Assembly: GCF_008974225.1 (NCBI RefSeq)
Contig: NZ_BKZR01000048.1
Location: 1 to 23,553, forward strand
Source of the DNA: Weizmannia acidilactici
GTDB taxonomy: Bacteria; Bacillota; Bacilli; Bacillales; Bacillaceae_C
DNA length: 23,553 nucleotides
Reading direction: 5' to 3'
Position 1 is the first letter of the stretch; each line of letters starts with the position of its first letter. Positions 22,767-23,553 of the stretch are shown here, piece after piece. Below the pieces are notes generated by a model. The model did not search any database, was not told where the DNA came from, and saw only the letters and a program-made list of their open reading frames with translations. The position numbers and the translations under genes were made by a program.

Positions 22767-22847
22767 ATGACATTTGTTTTAATCGTTGTCCTGTTCATCT
22801 TACTGATCATTGTAGGAAGTTCTTTTACGGGGCAAGGCGGTTATTAA
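22767..22847 (+). CDS. YjcZ-family sporulation microprotein (26 aa)
   Basis: This tiny membrane protein of 26 residues contains FVLIVVLFILLIIVGSSF, the hydrophobic signature of the YjcZ/YtxM-like sporulation peptides (typically ending LIVVLFILLIIVG plus a short tail). The tail here is TGQGGY; the usual Tyr/Cys/Gly-rich N-terminal stretch is shortened to MT. A strong site AAAAGGAGATG lies about nine bases before ATG 22767. It is too short for standard gene callers. It is probably expressed in the forespore or mother cell, by analogy with the family. It marks the organism as a spore former. Confidence 0.75.
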   Translation: MTFVLIVVLFILLIIVGSSFTGQGGY

Positions 22848-22968
22848 TTCCTAGTAAGGTGATATAAAATTCCTAGTTTGATTATAACAAGATTGATGTT
22901 GCTTATTGCAATAGGGCAAAGTGCCATTTGTTCATGTTTTAACATTTTTAAAATTGGTACAAGCAGAT

Positions 22969-23088
22969 ATGGCAAAGAAGCCAATCTTCTCGTTTACCGA
23001 TTCAAGTCAACTCACTGTATCCTACGATTTTTACAAAAAATGGATGGGACAAGACTCGTTTTATATCCCCTATTCCAAAATCTCTTAA
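22969..23088 (+). CDS. Possible small protein or gene remnant (39 aa)
   Basis: This frame encodes MAKKPIFSFTDSSQLTVSYD, then FYKKWMGQDSFYIPYSKIS. The composition looks like a real soluble protein rather than noise. However, there is no ribosome site before ATG 22969 and an in-frame stop lies shortly upstream, so it may be the tail of a degraded gene. I recognise no family. Longer overlapping frames in the same stretch look less protein-like. Confidence 0.3.
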   Translation: MAKKPIFSFTDSSQLTVSYDFYKKWMGQDSFYIPYSKIS

Positions 23089-23109
23089 GTTAAAAAGGAG
23101 GGATAAATA

Positions 23110-23388
23110 GTGCATCATTTAGTTTGAAGATATCAGGGAGAACCTGTTGAAGTGATGGATCGAAATGGAAGGGTTTATAGAGGAGTGATAGACGTAGACC
23201 CACCTCCAGGAGGAATGGTTATTCGTACCGGCTTTGGCAGAAGATTTATCCCGTTTTTCTTAATTGCTGCTATTTTTCTTTTAAAGAAGAAGGCGTATTT
23301 TCTAAAAACGAAAACGAATTCTATTTTGTCGATAAACGATAACTCTGTCATTTGGCAGGGATTTTTTTGGGCGATATCGAAAAAATAA
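23110..23388 (+). pseudogene. Small membrane-anchored hypothetical protein, broken by an early stop
   Basis: A strong site AAGGAGGG lies about nine bases before GTG 23110, which starts VHHLV and then meets TGA at 23125-23127 (CGA would be expected before RYQGEPVEV). The frame continues RYQGEPVEVMDRNGRVYRGVIDVDPPPGG, then GFGRRFIPFFLIAAIFLLKKK, a short Sm-like loop followed by one membrane segment. This pattern is common in small unnamed Bacillaceae proteins. A restart at GTG 23149 or ATG 23152 is possible but has no good site. The tail after LKKK runs into a terminator, which suggests a second frameshift; another frame stops at 23303-23305. It lies downstream of the YjcZ-type gene, so a spore-related role is only a guess. 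Confidence 0.5.
23343..23368 (+). terminator. Terminator after the broken small membrane protein gene
   Basis: CTCTGTC and GGCAGGG pair (two wobbles) around ATTT and are followed by seven T. It overlaps the apparent tail of the upstream reading frame, which supports a lost true stop. Confidence 0.65.
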
Positions 23389-23426
23389 TATAGTACTTGG
23401 AGAATAAAAATTATGTTGAACTAGTT

Positions 23427-23553
23427 AGGGCTTGCTGAACGAATCAGATGCAAGCCAAAATTCGGTTATCAAAAGACAAAATAGTGTTTTGTAAAAATTT
23501 CAAAAAAAGAACTCTGAGCTTTCGCTCCAGGTTCATGATGAGAAATTGGAGAG
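23427..23553 (-). mobile_element. Right end of an IS1182-like insertion sequence, cut by the window edge
   Basis: TTAGGGCTTGCTGAACGAATCAGATGCAA (in two parts: TTAGGGCTTGCTGAACG and AATCAGATGCAA) matches, in reverse orientation, the right end of the 228-bp element at 22377-22604, nearly base for base for about 28 bases. Further in, on the minus strand, GAACCTGGAGC / GCTCAGAGTTC pair and are followed by seven T. That is the terminator expected after a transposase gene. The transposase itself would lie beyond the window on the minus strand. Confidence 0.6.

Noticed and set aside
22878..23093. A 71-codon frame between the YjcZ-type gene and the small membrane protein
   Set aside because: The peptide lacks a ribosome site and looks random. 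A 39-residue frame in the same stretch (22969-23088) is more protein-like, though still weak.
1..23553. A new defence, toxin-antitoxin or secondary metabolite system
   Set aside because: I found no unexplained conserved gene cluster. Apart from the orphan CRISPR, all multi-gene units match known metabolic or transport operons.

Overview
The window looks like chromosomal DNA of a spore-forming Bacillaceae species. The signs are strong AGGAGG-type ribosome sites, a SAM riboswitch in front of cysH, a YjcZ-type sporulation microprotein, an IS1182-like insertion-sequence end and a type I-B-like CRISPR repeat. A moderately thermophilic group such as Heyndrickxia or Caldibacillus would fit, but the species is inference.

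Layout. 1-410: tandem 52-bp repeats and an IS256-family transposase remnant. 599-1663: an aminoglycoside-phosphotransferase-like kinase. 1840-2182: an orphan two-spacer CRISPR array with its leader hairpin. 2388-3815: a GabD-like aldehyde dehydrogenase with its own terminator. 4000-6271: a three-gene polar (probably basic) amino acid ABC importer, closed by a terminator and followed by at least five 52-bp repeats. 6704-8110 (minus): a parallel beta-helix protein. 8219-12849: the sulfate assimilation/siroheme cluster, with promoter, S-box riboswitch, cysH, a frameshifted sulfate permease, cobA, sirB, a repeat-bearing gap and sirC. 13043-15595: a YbaK-type deacylase, glycerol dehydrogenase (minus) and a small P-loop kinase. 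15726-17308: an acyl-CoA synthetase pseudogene with many lesions. 17478-18702 (minus): a 74-residue hypothetical protein and an EamA exporter.

From about 18.9 kb to the end the DNA is visibly more AT-rich and is dominated by wreckage: an aldose-epimerase-like fragment, two internally deleted insertion sequences, a broken lipid kinase and the edge of another insertion sequence. An apparently intact miaA and a YjcZ microprotein sit in the middle of it.

Functionally, the cysH cluster couples sulfate uptake and APS reduction to siroheme synthesis, the cofactor of sulfite reductase. The SAM riboswitch shuts it off when methionine-derived SAM is plentiful. Sulfate adenylyltransferase (sat) and cysC are absent from the cluster, and the permease is broken by one base. 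I found no convincing new multi-gene defence or biosynthetic system. The most unusual items are the 52-bp repeat family, which occurs at two clear loci and perhaps a third, the orphan mini-CRISPR, and the decaying AT-rich tract.
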